A stretch of DNA of 64,000 nucleotides from Halopseudomonas maritima. Its GTDB lineage: Bacteria; Pseudomonadota; Gammaproteobacteria; Pseudomonadales; Pseudomonadaceae. The position numbers and the translations under genes were made by a program. The notes beneath the pieces are model-generated. The model had not been told where the DNA came from. It saw only the letters and a list, made by a program, of their open reading frames with translations, and made no database searches. This document shows, piece after piece, positions 26,941 through 35,998 of the stretch. The DNA lies in contig NZ_CP079801.1 of NCBI RefSeq assembly GCF_021545785.1, positions 3,840,001-3,904,000 of the forward strand, read 5' to 3'. Numbering within the stretch: the first letter of the stretch is position 1; each line of letters opens with the position of its first letter.

Positions 26941-27714
26941 TTATTCAAAAACGGTGTACAGGTCGGAGCTGCGCCCGCCATCTACCGAAAGCGAAGCGCC
27001 GGTGATGTAGGAGGCTTCGTCACTGGCCAGGAAGAACACCGCATTGGCCAACTCATCGGCCTGCCCTACCCGCTGCATCGGGATGAGTTTCTCGGTGTTG
27101 CGCTTGGATGCGTCGTCGGCCAGCATGCCGGCGGTGGCTGGCGTGGCGACCACACCGGGTACTACCACATTGCAACGCACGCCTATTGCGGCGCCCTCGG
27201 AGGCTACTGCGCGGCTGAAGTTGATCACCGCCGCTTTGGCTGCCGAATAACCCGACATCCAGGCAGTGCCGAATACGCCGCAGATCGAGGCAATGTTGAC
27301 GATACTGCCGCCACCTTGCTTCTTCATCAGCTGCATGGCGGTGCGCGTGCCCCAGAAGGTGCCGTCTACCGTTGTGGCAAAGTTGGCGTGCCAGTCGGCA
27401 GTAGTCATCTGGTCGACACTGCCCCAGGTGTAGGCCATTGCGTTGTTGACCATTACATCCAGTCGCCCGTACTCGGCGGCTACCGACTCGATGGCCGTGA
27501 CAAAGGCTTGCTCGTCGCTGACATCCGCGACCCGGTAGGTCGCTTTACCGCCAGCGGCGGTGATTTCACCGGTCACATCACGGAGTGGGCCTTCGCTGCG
27601 GCCACAAATCACAACGATCGCACCTTCGGCAGCCATCTTGCGCGCTGTCGCAGCACCAATACCCGAGCCACCACCCGTTACAAAGCACACCTTGTCCTGC
27701 ATACGTGCTGTCAT
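26941..27714 (-). CDS. SDR family oxidoreductase
   Basis: A 257-residue classical SDR with TGGGSGIG (13-20), S143, Y156 and K160. The usual NNAG is NNAM here. The start at 27714 follows GAGGAG. C-terminal GASLSVDGG is typical of hydroxysteroid and ketoacyl reductases. It sits between a BaiE-like protein and a second SDR in the unit starting at 28460; oxidation of a ring hydroxyl (3, 7 or 12 position) is plausible but not readable. Confidence 0.8.
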   Translation of the reverse strand: MTARMQDKVCFVTGGGSGIGAATARKMAAEGAIVVICGRSEGPLRDVTGEITAAGGKATYRVADVSDEQAFVTAIESVAAEYGRLDVMVNNAMAYTWGSVDQMTTADWHANFATTVDGTFWGTRTAMQLMKKQGGGSIVNIASICGVFGTAWMSGYSAAKAAVINFSRAVASEGAAIGVRCNVVVPGVVATPATAGMLADDASKRNTEKLIPMQRVGQADELANAVFFLASDEASYITGASLSVDGGRSSDLYTVFE

Positions 27715-27725
27715 CGTCTGTCTCC

Positions 27726-28460
27726 TCAGATAAAGGCGGAGCCGCCGTTGATGGTTAGGTTCTGACCGGTCACAAAACTGGAGTCGTCGCTGGCCAGAAA
27801 AACCGCCGCACGAGCAATCTCAGTCGGCTGACCGAGGCGACCCAGGGGAATGGCAGCGATCATTGACTGCATCCACTCATCCGGAATGCCGGCCATCATC
27901 GGCGTGTCGGTGGGGCCAGGCACGATGGTGTTGACGCGGATTTTCTGCGGCGCGAGTTCACGGGCCAGGCTGCGAGTGAGGCCCATCACGCCGGCCTTGG
28001 AAGCGATGTAATGGCTGGGGCCTTCACCGGTCACGGCGCCAGTGCTTGAGAAGTTGATAATGCTGCCGGCAACGCCGCCGTTGACCATCAGGCGTGCCCC
28101 CTCGCGGGCGCACAGGAAGCTGCCCTTGAGGTTGACGCCAACCACCCGATCCCAATGCTCGACCGGAGTATCGAGGAAGCTGTCAACCGAGCCGGTGCCA
28201 GCGTTATTGACCAGAATATCGAGGCGCCCGGCCTCGTCGCTGATGCGCTGCATGGCAGCCTGCACCGAGGCTTCATCCATTACGTTGCAGACCACCGCGC
28301 GGGCCTTGTTACCCAGGTCTGCCACGCTATCGGCAATGGCTTGCTCATTGATGTCGGCGGCGTAAACGATGGCGCCTTCGGAAACAAATTCGCGCACAAT
28401 GGCGGCGCCCATGCCCTGGGCGGCGCCGGTCACGAAGGCAATTTTGCTATTCAGTTTCAT
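27726..28460 (-). CDS. SDR family oxidoreductase
   Basis: A 244-residue classical SDR. The ATG at 28460 is preceded by AAGGAG; an upstream in-frame codon at 28640 would cover the divergent promoters and is rejected. It has TGAAQGMG (11-18), NNAG (85-88), S139, Y151 and K155, and C-terminal GQNLTINGG. First gene of the minus-strand unit that runs toward 22228, controlled from the operator at 28537-28552. Likely a hydroxysteroid dehydrogenase; position and stereochemistry unknown. Confidence 0.8.
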   Translation of the reverse strand: MKLNSKIAFVTGAAQGMGAAIVREFVSEGAIVYAADINEQAIADSVADLGNKARAVVCNVMDEASVQAAMQRISDEAGRLDILVNNAGTGSVDSFLDTPVEHWDRVVGVNLKGSFLCAREGARLMVNGGVAGSIINFSSTGAVTGEGPSHYIASKAGVMGLTRSLARELAPQKIRVNTIVPGPTDTPMMAGIPDEWMQSMIAAIPLGRLGQPTEIARAAVFLASDDSSFVTGQNLTINGGSAFI

Positions 28461-28508
28461 GGCTGCTCCTTGAGGTCGGCGGTGGCCTGACCGTTCGTGG
28501 TTGCAGCT

Positions 28509-28552
28509 ATGATTCATGCGCCAACAAGCACCAACATCGTCCGATAAGACTA
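28509..28552 (-). promoter_or_regulatory. Operator plus -10, minus-strand side of divergent promoters
   Basis: TCGTCCGATAAGACTA at 28537-28552. On the minus strand AATCAT (28514 down to 28509) begins 23 bases beyond it. Predicted leader about 42 bases to the SDR start at 28460. Confidence 0.65.
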
Positions 28553-28587
28553 AGCAAATCGGCCCATTTGCGGCGCTCTTTGCGCAC

Positions 28588-28631
28588 TGGTCTGAACGGA
28601 CGATGAAGACCGGTCGCAACACGCAGATGAT
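28588..28631 (+). promoter_or_regulatory. Operator plus -10, plus-strand side of divergent promoters
   Basis: TGGTCTGAACGGACGA at 28588-28603, the same operator in the opposite orientation, followed 23 bases on by GATGAT (28626-28631). It serves the MFS-hydrolase-flavoenzyme operon; leader about 59 bases. Confidence 0.65.
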
Positions 28632-28696
28632 CCTATGCAAAGCTCAGCCGGGATCATGTTTGCGCTACCGGCAGCACAACAAAAACAACCGGAGTC

Positions 28697-30031
28697 ATGC
28701 TTGTGAACGCACCCGCCAGCACCGCTGTGCCTATCCCCCAGAAAGTTACCTGGCGCACTCACTACGCGCTGTTCATGCTCGCGATCATCTACATCTTCAA
28801 CTACATCGACCGGCTGGTTGTTTCTATCCTTATTGAGCCGATTAAGCTGGAGTTTGGGGTATCCGACACCCTGATCGGGCTACTATCGGGCGTCGCTTTT
28901 GCGCTGTTCTATACCGTGTTCGGCCTGCCGGTCAGCCGCCTGGCTGACCGCATCGGGCGCAAACCGGTAGTCGCCATTGCCTGTATTGCCTGGAGCATCA
29001 TGACCATGCTGTGCGGCCTGGCTTCCAGCTTTGCTTTGCTCTTGCTGTGTCGCATTGGGGTCGCTGTTGGCGAAGCCGGTGGCTCAGCTCCTTCCGTCGC
29101 CATGGTGTCGGATCTGTACCCGCCCAAACAGCGCTCACGCGCCTTGGCAGTGCTGCTGATGGGGCCGGCCTTCGGCGCGGTGGTCGGGCTGGGTGTAGGC
29201 GGCTGGGTGGCAGAGACCTGGGGCTGGCGCTGGGCGTTTATCGTCACCGGCGCCCCGGGTGTTGTTTTGGGTTTGTTGCTGGCGCTGACGGTGCGCGAGC
29301 CTGCCAAACAGCAGCCCGCCCAGGCGGCACAAAGTAATGAGAGCTTCCTGAGTACCATGGCGAGCCTGATCAAAACCCCGTCCTACCTGCTCATCGTGCT
29401 AGGAGGCAGCCTGGCAGCCATCGCCGGCTACGCCATTGCCACTTGGAATCCGAGCTTTCTGATTCGCTCCCATGACCTGACGCTGAAAGAAGCCGGCGTG
29501 TTGATGGGCGTAGGTGGCGGCCTGATGTCGGTATTGGGCACCCTCGCCTGCGGCTGGTTTACCGACCGCATGGTAGCCCGTTCGCCGGCTTGGCAGATTG
29601 GTGCAGCGCTGCTCGGCAGCCTGATTAGTATTCCCTTCTGCCTGGCCTTTTACTTGTGGCCAGCCGGCACCGCCTTCACTCTCGGTGAGCTAAACGTGCC
29701 GACCGCCGCGCTGTTTTACACCGGTTTCGCCTTCTTCGGCATGTGGTGGTCTGTGCCTTGCTTCGGCGCCATGAGCCACCTGTTTCCGGCCCACAAGTTA
29801 GCGCAGGGCACTGCGCTGTTTTTCATGGGCATAACCCTGTTTGGCGTTGGTCTGGGGCCGCTAGTCGTGGGTGTTCTCAGCGACGTCTTCAAGACCATGG
29901 CTGGCCAGGAAGCGCTGCGCTACTCGCTAACCAGCACCATGGGTCTACTGGTGATTTCCTGCATTTTTCTGGCGCTGGCCATTCCCCGCTATGCACGCCT
30001 GGTAAAACAAAACCAACAAAACGTCGGCTAA
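28697..30031 (+). CDS. MFS transporter, probable steroid importer
   Basis: A 444-residue major facilitator protein with about 12 membrane segments. The signature between segments 2 and 3 is SRLADRIGRKPV and the acidic-helix motif NYIDR lies in segment 1. The start at 28697 follows CCGGAG; a GTG two codons later is also possible. It heads the plus-strand operon with the HsaD-type hydrolase, so it most likely moves a steroid acid across the inner membrane. Substrate and direction are inference; export is possible. Confidence 0.85.
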   Translation: MLVNAPASTAVPIPQKVTWRTHYALFMLAIIYIFNYIDRLVVSILIEPIKLEFGVSDTLIGLLSGVAFALFYTVFGLPVSRLADRIGRKPVVAIACIAWSIMTMLCGLASSFALLLLCRIGVAVGEAGGSAPSVAMVSDLYPPKQRSRALAVLLMGPAFGAVVGLGVGGWVAETWGWRWAFIVTGAPGVVLGLLLALTVREPAKQQPAQAAQSNESFLSTMASLIKTPSYLLIVLGGSLAAIAGYAIATWNPSFLIRSHDLTLKEAGVLMGVGGGLMSVLGTLACGWFTDRMVARSPAWQIGAALLGSLISIPFCLAFYLWPAGTAFTLGELNVPTAALFYTGFAFFGMWWSVPCFGAMSHLFPAHKLAQGTALFFMGITLFGVGLGPLVVGVLSDVFKTMAGQEALRYSLTSTMGLLVISCIFLALAIPRYARLVKQNQQNVG

Positions 30032-30057
30032 GTTGCCGGCCATAAAAGGAGTCAACC

Positions 30058-30891
30058 ATGAACAATCCAACCCAAGATCTGCCTCTGCCAGTCGGCAAGT
30101 ACGCGACGCTTGATTCAGGACTGACCCTGCATTATCTGGATATCGGTGAAGGACCGGTGGTGGTCTGGCTGCACGGCAGCGGCCCGGGTGCCAGCGGTTT
30201 CAGCAACTTCAAAGGCAATTACCCCCTATTCGAGCAAGCCGGTTACCGAAATATCGTTCTGGATCTGCCTGGTTTCGGCCGCTCCGACAAACCCGATGAC
30301 GTCAACTACGACCTCGATTTCTTTGTCGGCAACCTCAAGAGCCTGCTCGACCAGCTGGATATTGAGCGCTGCACCCTCCTCGGTAACTCACTCGGCGGCG
30401 CAATCGCGTTGGGCTTTGTACTGGCCAACCCCGAGCGGATCGACAAGCTGATCCTGATGGCGCCGGGCGGTGTGGAAGAGCGCGAAACCTACTTCCAGAT
30501 GGAAGGTATCGTGCGCATGGTTGAAACCTACGGCCAAGGCCCGATGGGGCTTGAGCAAATGCGTAAGATAATGACCCTGCAACTGTTTGACAGCAGCCAG
30601 CTGCAGGAGAGCCTGTTGGCAGAGCGCGTGGCCGTAGCCGTCACCCAGCCTGCCAACCTGTTCTCGACCATGATGGTGCCCAACATGACTGAACGCCTAG
30701 GCGAGATCAGCGCGCCCATCCTCGGTTTCTGGGGCACCAACGATCTGTTTAACCCCCCGGCTGGCGCCTTCAAGATCCTGCACAACGCGCCCAACGCACG
30801 CTTTACCCTGCTCAACCGCTGCGGCCACTGGGTGCAGGTGGAACATCAGGAACTGTTCAACCGTCAGTGTCTGGAGTTTCTTGCCGCCTGA
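30058..30891 (+). CDS. hsaD: meta-cleavage product C-C hydrolase, HsaD/TesD type
   Basis: A 277-residue alpha/beta hydrolase. Catalytic triad: S111 in GNSLGG, D229 in GTNDLF, H257 in CGHWVQVE. The N-terminal oxyanion region HGSGPGASGFSNFKGNYP is characteristic of MhpC/BphD/HsaD hydrolases. It splits the ring-A meta-cleavage product (4,9-DSHA) into the hydrindanone propanoate (HIP) and a hydroxydienoate, the step after the dioxygenase at 12498. A good AAAGGAG site precedes the ATG. The two genes are 17 kb apart but share the operator type. Confidence 0.9.
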   Translation: MNNPTQDLPLPVGKYATLDSGLTLHYLDIGEGPVVVWLHGSGPGASGFSNFKGNYPLFEQAGYRNIVLDLPGFGRSDKPDDVNYDLDFFVGNLKSLLDQLDIERCTLLGNSLGGAIALGFVLANPERIDKLILMAPGGVEERETYFQMEGIVRMVETYGQGPMGLEQMRKIMTLQLFDSSQLQESLLAERVAVAVTQPANLFSTMMVPNMTERLGEISAPILGFWGTNDLFNPPAGAFKILHNAPNARFTLLNRCGHWVQVEHQELFNRQCLEFLAA

Positions 30892-30947
30892 CGTTTTCCA
30901 CTAGATCGCGCGCGTATTTCTCACCGCGCGCGGTGTCGAGATTAGCC

Positions 30948-33071
30948 ATGTCCTATAAAAATATTCTGGCTCCGGGGCGCATTGGCGCAATGGAGCTACG
31001 CAACCGCATCATCATGGCGCCTATGGGTTCCAACTTCGCCGAAAGCGATGGCAGTTGCGGTGAGCGTATACAAGCCTATTACGAGGCGCGTGCCGCCGGC
31101 GGCGCCGGGCTGCTGATCATGGGCGTGTGCGCCGTCGCCTTTCCTGCTGGCACCGCCGAGCCTTATCAGGTCGGCGTGTCCGATGACCGCTTCATCCCAG
31201 GCCTCAGCCAACTGGCCGCGCGGGTACACAAGCATGGCGCCAAGATTGCCATGCAACTTCAGCACGCCGGCAAAACCGCCACCCGTGACTTGGCTGAAGG
31301 ACGAGATTTGTGGGTACCGTCAATGCCACCGCCGCTGAAGACCGACATGATGGCGGCACTGACGCCCGAAGAACTCGGCAGTTTTATCAGTAGCGCCAGA
31401 GGCCGTGGTCGGCCAACCATCCGAGTGATGGATCAGGCTGACATCGCGCAGATGGTCGAGTGGTTTGCCAGCGCCGCCGAGCGTGCCAAACGTGCCGGCT
31501 TTGACGGCGTAGAGATTCACGCCGCGCATAGCTATATCATCGCCGGCTTCCTCTCTGCGCACTACAACCAGCGCGAGGATGACTATGGTGGCAGCCTGGA
31601 AAACCGTGCGCGGCTTATGTTGGAAATTCTGCGCGAGGTGCGCGCCCGCACGGGGTCCAGTTTCGGTGTTTGGCTACGGCTGGACGCCGAGGAGCTGCAT
31701 ACCGAAGGCGGAATCACGCTTAACGAATGCAAGGCCTTTGCGCGAATGGCTGAAACGGCTGGCGCCGATGCCGTTTCGATCTCGGCCTACGCCGCTATCA
31801 AGTCTGGAGTAGCCTTCACCGAGGCGCCCCTGGTGCAACAGCCGGCCGGCTTCCTGCACTGGGCCGACGAGGTCAAACAGCAGTTGAACATTCCGGTGAT
31901 CGCGGTCGGACGGCTGGAACCGGAGGTCGCAGACAAGGCCATTGCCGAGGGCAAGTGCGACTTTGTCGCCATGGCTCGCAAGATGCTTGCCGACCCAGAG
32001 CTGCCAAACAAACTGATGCGAAACGATGCTGCCGCCATTCGTCCCTGTATCTATTGCTATGTTTGCGTCAGCCAGATTTTTGTCAATGAACGGGTCAAAT
32101 GCGCGGTCAATCCATTTACCGGGCATGAATACCAGAAAGTGATCCTTCCCGCCGAAACCTGCCGTCATCTGGTCGTGGTCGGCGGCGGCCCAGCCGGCCT
32201 TGAAGCCGCGCGTCTAGGCGCACTGCGCGGTATGCGCGTGACCCTGATCGAGCGCAGTAACCGCCTGGGCGGCACCTTATTCTTCGCCGCGCTGGCTTAC
32301 CCTGAAAACGGTAAGTTGCTGGACAACCTGATTCACCAGGTTGGTCAGCTGGCCATCGACGTGCGTCTGAACACCGAGGCTACGCCACAGCTGCTGCGTG
32401 AGCTGGAAGCTGACCAGGTGCTGGTCGCCAGCGGCGCCCTGCGCGCGGCACCGGCAATCCCCGGTGTTGATGCCAAGCACGTATGGAGCGGCGATGAACT
32501 GCGCCGCCTGATGACTGGTGACCGCGCCGACGAGATTGCCCGCAATAAGCTCTCATTGACCCAGCGCGCAATGATGAAAGCCGGCAGCCTGACCGGCGCT
32601 ACCAACAGCACCGACGCTCTTAAGCAGCTCTCTAAATTGTGGATGCCGCTAGGCAAACACGTCGTGATTATCGGTGGCGGTTTGGTTGGCTTGGAGCTAG
32701 CTGAGTTTCTGGTTGAGCGTGGCCGCCGTGTCAGCGTACTGGAGCCTAGCCAGAGTCTTGGTCGTGAGTTGTCCATTGTGCGCCGCTGGCGAGTACTGGA
32801 CGCCCTTCAGCGCCATGACGTACCGCTGCTCACCCAGTGTCAGGTTCAGGCCATCGATAAGCAGAAGGTGCATTACCTTAACGCCGAGGGCGAGTCGTGC
32901 AGCCTGGCAGCGGACTCAGTAGTGCTGGCGGTTGGTGCAGGTCCGGACGCGCGGTTGGCCAACAGCCTAGCAGAGAGCGGAATTACCGTGCAGCGGATCG
33001 GCGACTGCGGTGATCTGGGTTATATCGAGGGAGCTATTCGCTCCGCGACCGACGCAGTGTTGGCGCTATAA
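30948..33071 (+). CDS. 2,4-dienoyl-CoA reductase-like FMN/FAD/4Fe-4S enzyme (BaiCD/BaiH family)
   Basis: A 707-residue enzyme with three parts. An OYE-type FMN barrel (1-360) has the active pair H191/H194. Then comes the iron-sulfur motif C367-x2-C370-x2-C373-x11-C385, then an FAD/NAD module with GGGPAGLEAAR (412-422) and a second dinucleotide fold near 575. This is the architecture of dienoyl-CoA reductase and of the bile-acid reductases BaiCD and BaiH. It could reduce delta-4 or delta-6 ketosteroids or a dienoyl-CoA. The start at 30948 (MSYKNILAPG) is chosen because the barrel begins there. Last gene before a strong terminator. Confidence 0.85.
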   Translation: MSYKNILAPGRIGAMELRNRIIMAPMGSNFAESDGSCGERIQAYYEARAAGGAGLLIMGVCAVAFPAGTAEPYQVGVSDDRFIPGLSQLAARVHKHGAKIAMQLQHAGKTATRDLAEGRDLWVPSMPPPLKTDMMAALTPEELGSFISSARGRGRPTIRVMDQADIAQMVEWFASAAERAKRAGFDGVEIHAAHSYIIAGFLSAHYNQREDDYGGSLENRARLMLEILREVRARTGSSFGVWLRLDAEELHTEGGITLNECKAFARMAETAGADAVSISAYAAIKSGVAFTEAPLVQQPAGFLHWADEVKQQLNIPVIAVGRLEPEVADKAIAEGKCDFVAMARKMLADPELPNKLMRNDAAAIRPCIYCYVCVSQIFVNERVKCAVNPFTGHEYQKVILPAETCRHLVVVGGGPAGLEAARLGALRGMRVTLIERSNRLGGTLFFAALAYPENGKLLDNLIHQVGQLAIDVRLNTEATPQLLRELEADQVLVASGALRAAPAIPGVDAKHVWSGDELRRLMTGDRADEIARNKLSLTQRAMMKAGSLTGATNSTDALKQLSKLWMPLGKHVVIIGGGLVGLELAEFLVERGRRVSVLEPSQSLGRELSIVRRWRVLDALQRHDVPLLTQCQVQAIDKQKVHYLNAEGESCSLAADSVVLAVGAGPDARLANSLAESGITVQRIGDCGDLGYIEGAIRSATDAVLAL

Positions 33072-33190
33072 GAACTAGTCCCAATGGAGGATTTCAAAAT
33101 ACGACTGAACAGTCACACTTGTTCCATGGCTGATGCCATGCCTCCGTTAGTGGCTGTAGCTGCGCGACCAGCTTAACGACCACGCACAGC

Positions 33191-33242
33191 GTGAAAGCGC
33201 TGTTTTCACCGACACGGGATTCTCCCCCGTGTCGGTTTTTTT
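33191..33242 (+). terminator. Rho-independent terminator of the MFS-hydrolase operon
   Basis: CCGACACGGG (33209-33218) pairs with CCCGTGTCGG (33226-33235), followed by seven T. A smaller stem GTGAAA/TTTCAC lies just before it. About 120 bases after the last stop codon. Confidence 0.9.
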
Positions 33243-33260
33243 ATGTCTGCCAGCTATGGC

Positions 33261-33285
33261 AATAAAAACCCGCCGGGCGGCGGGT
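33261..33285 (-). terminator. Rho-independent terminator of the minus-strand SDR unit
   Basis: ACCCGCC (33268-33274) pairs with GGCGGGT (33279-33285) with a four-base loop; on the minus strand TTTTTATT follows. It is back to back with the plus-strand terminator between converging operons. Confidence 0.8.
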
Positions 33286-33306
33286 GTAGTCGTGGGTTTG
33301 GCAGCG

Positions 33307-34098
33307 CTACTGTGGCGGATCCGGAGCCCAGGACACGCCATTGATATGCGCACCGCCATCGACAAACAGCGTATTGCCTGTGACATAGCGGCTGGCGTCA
33401 CTGGCCAGAAACACCGCCACCGGGCCAATATCCTGCAGCGGATCGCCAATGCGTCCCATAGGGTTGGCAGCGGCCATGGCGCGGGCATTGCCCGGGTTGG
33501 CCTCGGCAAAACGTTGATAAGCTGCGCTGGCAGCACCCGGACAAATGACATTGCAGCAGATCTGGTCTGGCGCCCACTCCCGCGCCGCAGTGCGCGTGAG
33601 CGTACGCAGCCCTTCCTTGGCGGCGTTGTAGTCGCCGCTATACAGATGCGCGTTGACACCATTAAGCGAGCAGAGGTTGATCACTCGCCCGCCTCCCTGC
33701 TGGCGAAACAGCGGCAACGCCGCCTGCATAGCCCAGAAGGCGGCCATCACCGCCATCTCAAAACCGCCGCGCAGCTGCGCTTCGCTCAGCTGCTCCAGGC
33801 GAGTCAGGCGACCCGCCTTCCAGGCGTTATTGACTAGCGCATCAAGTCGGCCAAAGCGCTCCTTGGTTTTGCTGACCATGGCACGCACTTGCTCGCGGTC
33901 GGTAACATCCACCTGCTGCGTGGCGACGCGCTGCGGATATCGACTAGCCAAGGTTGCCTGCGCATCAGCCAGTGCGGCGGTGTTTATGTCCGTCAACATG
34001 ACGCTGGCACCAGCCTCCAGCATGGCTTCGGAGATACCACGACCGATGCCCATAGCGGCGCCAGTGACCAGCGCCACCCTCCCGTCAAGCTGACCCAT
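33307..34098 (-). CDS. SDR family oxidoreductase
   Basis: A 263-residue SDR; the ATG at 34098 follows GGGAG and lies one base after the ligase stop. TGAAMGIG (12-19), S144, Y157 and K161 are present; the usual NNAG reads NNAW. Last gene of the unit headed by the dehydrogenase at 38333. Probably oxidises a hydroxyacyl-CoA or ring hydroxyl of a steroid; substrate not readable. Confidence 0.8.
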   Translation of the reverse strand: MGQLDGRVALVTGAAMGIGRGISEAMLEAGASVMLTDINTAALADAQATLASRYPQRVATQQVDVTDREQVRAMVSKTKERFGRLDALVNNAWKAGRLTRLEQLSEAQLRGGFEMAVMAAFWAMQAALPLFRQQGGGRVINLCSLNGVNAHLYSGDYNAAKEGLRTLTRTAAREWAPDQICCNVICPGAASAAYQRFAEANPGNARAMAAANPMGRIGDPLQDIGPVAVFLASDASRYVTGNTLFVDGGAHINGVSWAPDPPQ

Positions 34099-34099
34099 G

Positions 34100-35779
34100 C
34101 TAGACTCCCAGCGCCAGCTTAATTTGCGGCTTCTGGAGTTTGCCGGTGGCGTTGCGCGCCAGTGGCTCCGGACTGAACCATATCTGTTCCGGCACCTTGT
34201 ACGCTGCCAACTGTTCCGCCATGAACCCGCGCAACTGCTCGGAATCAAGCGCCTCACGGCAGTAGACCGCCAACCCCACAGTCTCACCAAAGCGCGCATC
34301 AGGGCAGGCAAAGGCGGCTGCCTCAACGACGGCCGGGTGACTGGCAGCGACCTGCTCTACCTCCAGTGCCGAGATATTTTCGCCGCCGCGGATGATGATG
34401 TCTTTGATTCGGTCGGTGATGCTGATCATGCCGTACTGGTCCAGCCGCCCCACGTCACCGCTGAACAGCCAGCCGTCCAGCAGACTCTCGCGGGTATCCA
34501 GAGGGCGGTTCCAGTATCCTCGCATTAGCGCTGGTGAGCGCAGCCAGATCGGTCCCTGTTCACCCGCGGCAGCCGGCTGGTCCGGACGCTCGCCGACCAC
34601 CATATCTACAATTGGCAGCGGCCACCCGGCACTGGCGGGGAACAGCACGAACTGATCGCCAGCATGTGCGGCACCTATGCCATTACCCTCAGTCATACCG
34701 TAGCCCGTGCCGGCCATGGCGTGCGGTTTGATAGTTAAAATGCGATCAAGCAAGGCGCTGGAGGCAGCACCGCCACCAAGCCCCAGAGAGAACAGGCTGG
34801 CTGTGGCGGAAGAATCAAACCCCGGATGTGCCAGCAGCTCCTGCATCATGACCGGCGCACCGCTGAATTGTGTACACCCTTCTTGCTCAATCAGACGTAG
34901 CGCCTGCTCTACGTCCCACTTGTACATGATCACCATGCGCCGACCATTGCGCAGCATGCTGAGAAACTGCGCGTGCAAGCCGCTGACATGAAACAAGGGG
35001 AAGCATAGTAGCGCGGTCGGCTGAAGCCCCGAACTCAGGATTGGCTTGATTCGGTCCGGCGAGGTCATGGCAGCCATGGCGCCCTGGTAATCCAAAGCAA
35101 ACAGCGCCTGCCCGAGCGCGCGATGGGTTGACACCACGCCCTTGGCCCGACTGGTGGTGCCGGAAGTGTAGAGGATAAGTGCATCGTCGTCTGGCGCAGG
35201 CTGATGCAGTTGCATCGGTGCGTACTGTTGCGCCATAACATCCGTCCACTGCATAGCCTCTGGCTCGTCGCCCTGGCTGTCCACCAGCAGCACTTTGGTA
35301 TCAACGGGCAGTCCGCCGTTCACCTGCTGCCAACGCTGCAGATCACAGACAAGCATGACAGCGCCGCAATCCTTTACACCGTACAGCAGCTCCTCGCGCA
35401 GGCCCCAACTATTGAGCGGCACAGGAATCAGGCCAGCCTGTACGGCGGCTACGAAGGTGATCATCCATTCCGGTCGATTGCGCATGGCGATGGCCACCCG
35501 CTCGCCAGGTTGCAGCTTCAGTTCGTGTTGAAAAACGGCGGTCAGTTGATCTGCAGCGGCAAAAAAGCTGTCAAAACTGTAACGCTGCTCCTGCCACAAC
35601 AGAAACGGCGCAGCGCCGTGCTGTCGTCCGGCCTGGATCGCCTCGACCAGATTCGCCGGTGCGTTGCGAAAAGACTTTACCCCCTTGGCGTCGATGTCGA
35701 TGGCAAAGGGTGATTGGTCGTGCAGCAGTTGGCCGATACTGGCCCGCGCACGTTCAACGAAGGCGTGTTGGGTGCTCAT
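34100..35779 (-). CDS. Acyl-CoA synthetase (AMP-forming), steroid or fatty acid ligase
   Basis: A 559-residue adenylate-forming enzyme: P-loop-like YTSGTTSRAKGV, adenine motif GYGMTEGNG, hinge ITDRIKDIIIRGGENIS and the C-terminal catalytic lysine in NATGKLQK. The start at 35779 (MSTQHAFVER) follows GGAACC. It lies in one unit with two acyl-CoA dehydrogenases and an SDR, a complete set for activating an acid and starting beta-oxidation. The substrate may be a steroid side-chain acid (C24 or C22). It is one of three CoA ligases in the window. Confidence 0.82.
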   Translation of the reverse strand: MSTQHAFVERARASIGQLLHDQSPFAIDIDAKGVKSFRNAPANLVEAIQAGRQHGAAPFLLWQEQRYSFDSFFAAADQLTAVFQHELKLQPGERVAIAMRNRPEWMITFVAAVQAGLIPVPLNSWGLREELLYGVKDCGAVMLVCDLQRWQQVNGGLPVDTKVLLVDSQGDEPEAMQWTDVMAQQYAPMQLHQPAPDDDALILYTSGTTSRAKGVVSTHRALGQALFALDYQGAMAAMTSPDRIKPILSSGLQPTALLCFPLFHVSGLHAQFLSMLRNGRRMVIMYKWDVEQALRLIEQEGCTQFSGAPVMMQELLAHPGFDSSATASLFSLGLGGGAASSALLDRILTIKPHAMAGTGYGMTEGNGIGAAHAGDQFVLFPASAGWPLPIVDMVVGERPDQPAAAGEQGPIWLRSPALMRGYWNRPLDTRESLLDGWLFSGDVGRLDQYGMISITDRIKDIIIRGGENISALEVEQVAASHPAVVEAAAFACPDARFGETVGLAVYCREALDSEQLRGFMAEQLAAYKVPEQIWFSPEPLARNATGKLQKPQIKLALGV

Positions 35780-35998
35780 GGGAAGGTTCCGTGTGGAGGG
35801 TTGAAGCAGCCGCAGGGCAGCTCGCCCCGCTCGCGGACAGCACCGGGGTGGCGCTATCGGCGCGCACCGCCAGGGCATAGAACAGACAGCCCAACAGGGC
35901 CAGCAGGCGCAGCGAACCGCGCATAGGCATGCTTGTTGTCATTGTTGTATCCATTGTGTGCGGCGGCAGCCCGCGCTGCCGCGCTCGGCCAGACAGCG

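Noticed and set aside
35754..35954. Short minus-strand frame beginning MDTTMTTSMPMRG with a signal-peptide-like stretch
   Set aside because: No clear ribosome site and it overlaps the start of the ligase gene; too weak to call a gene.
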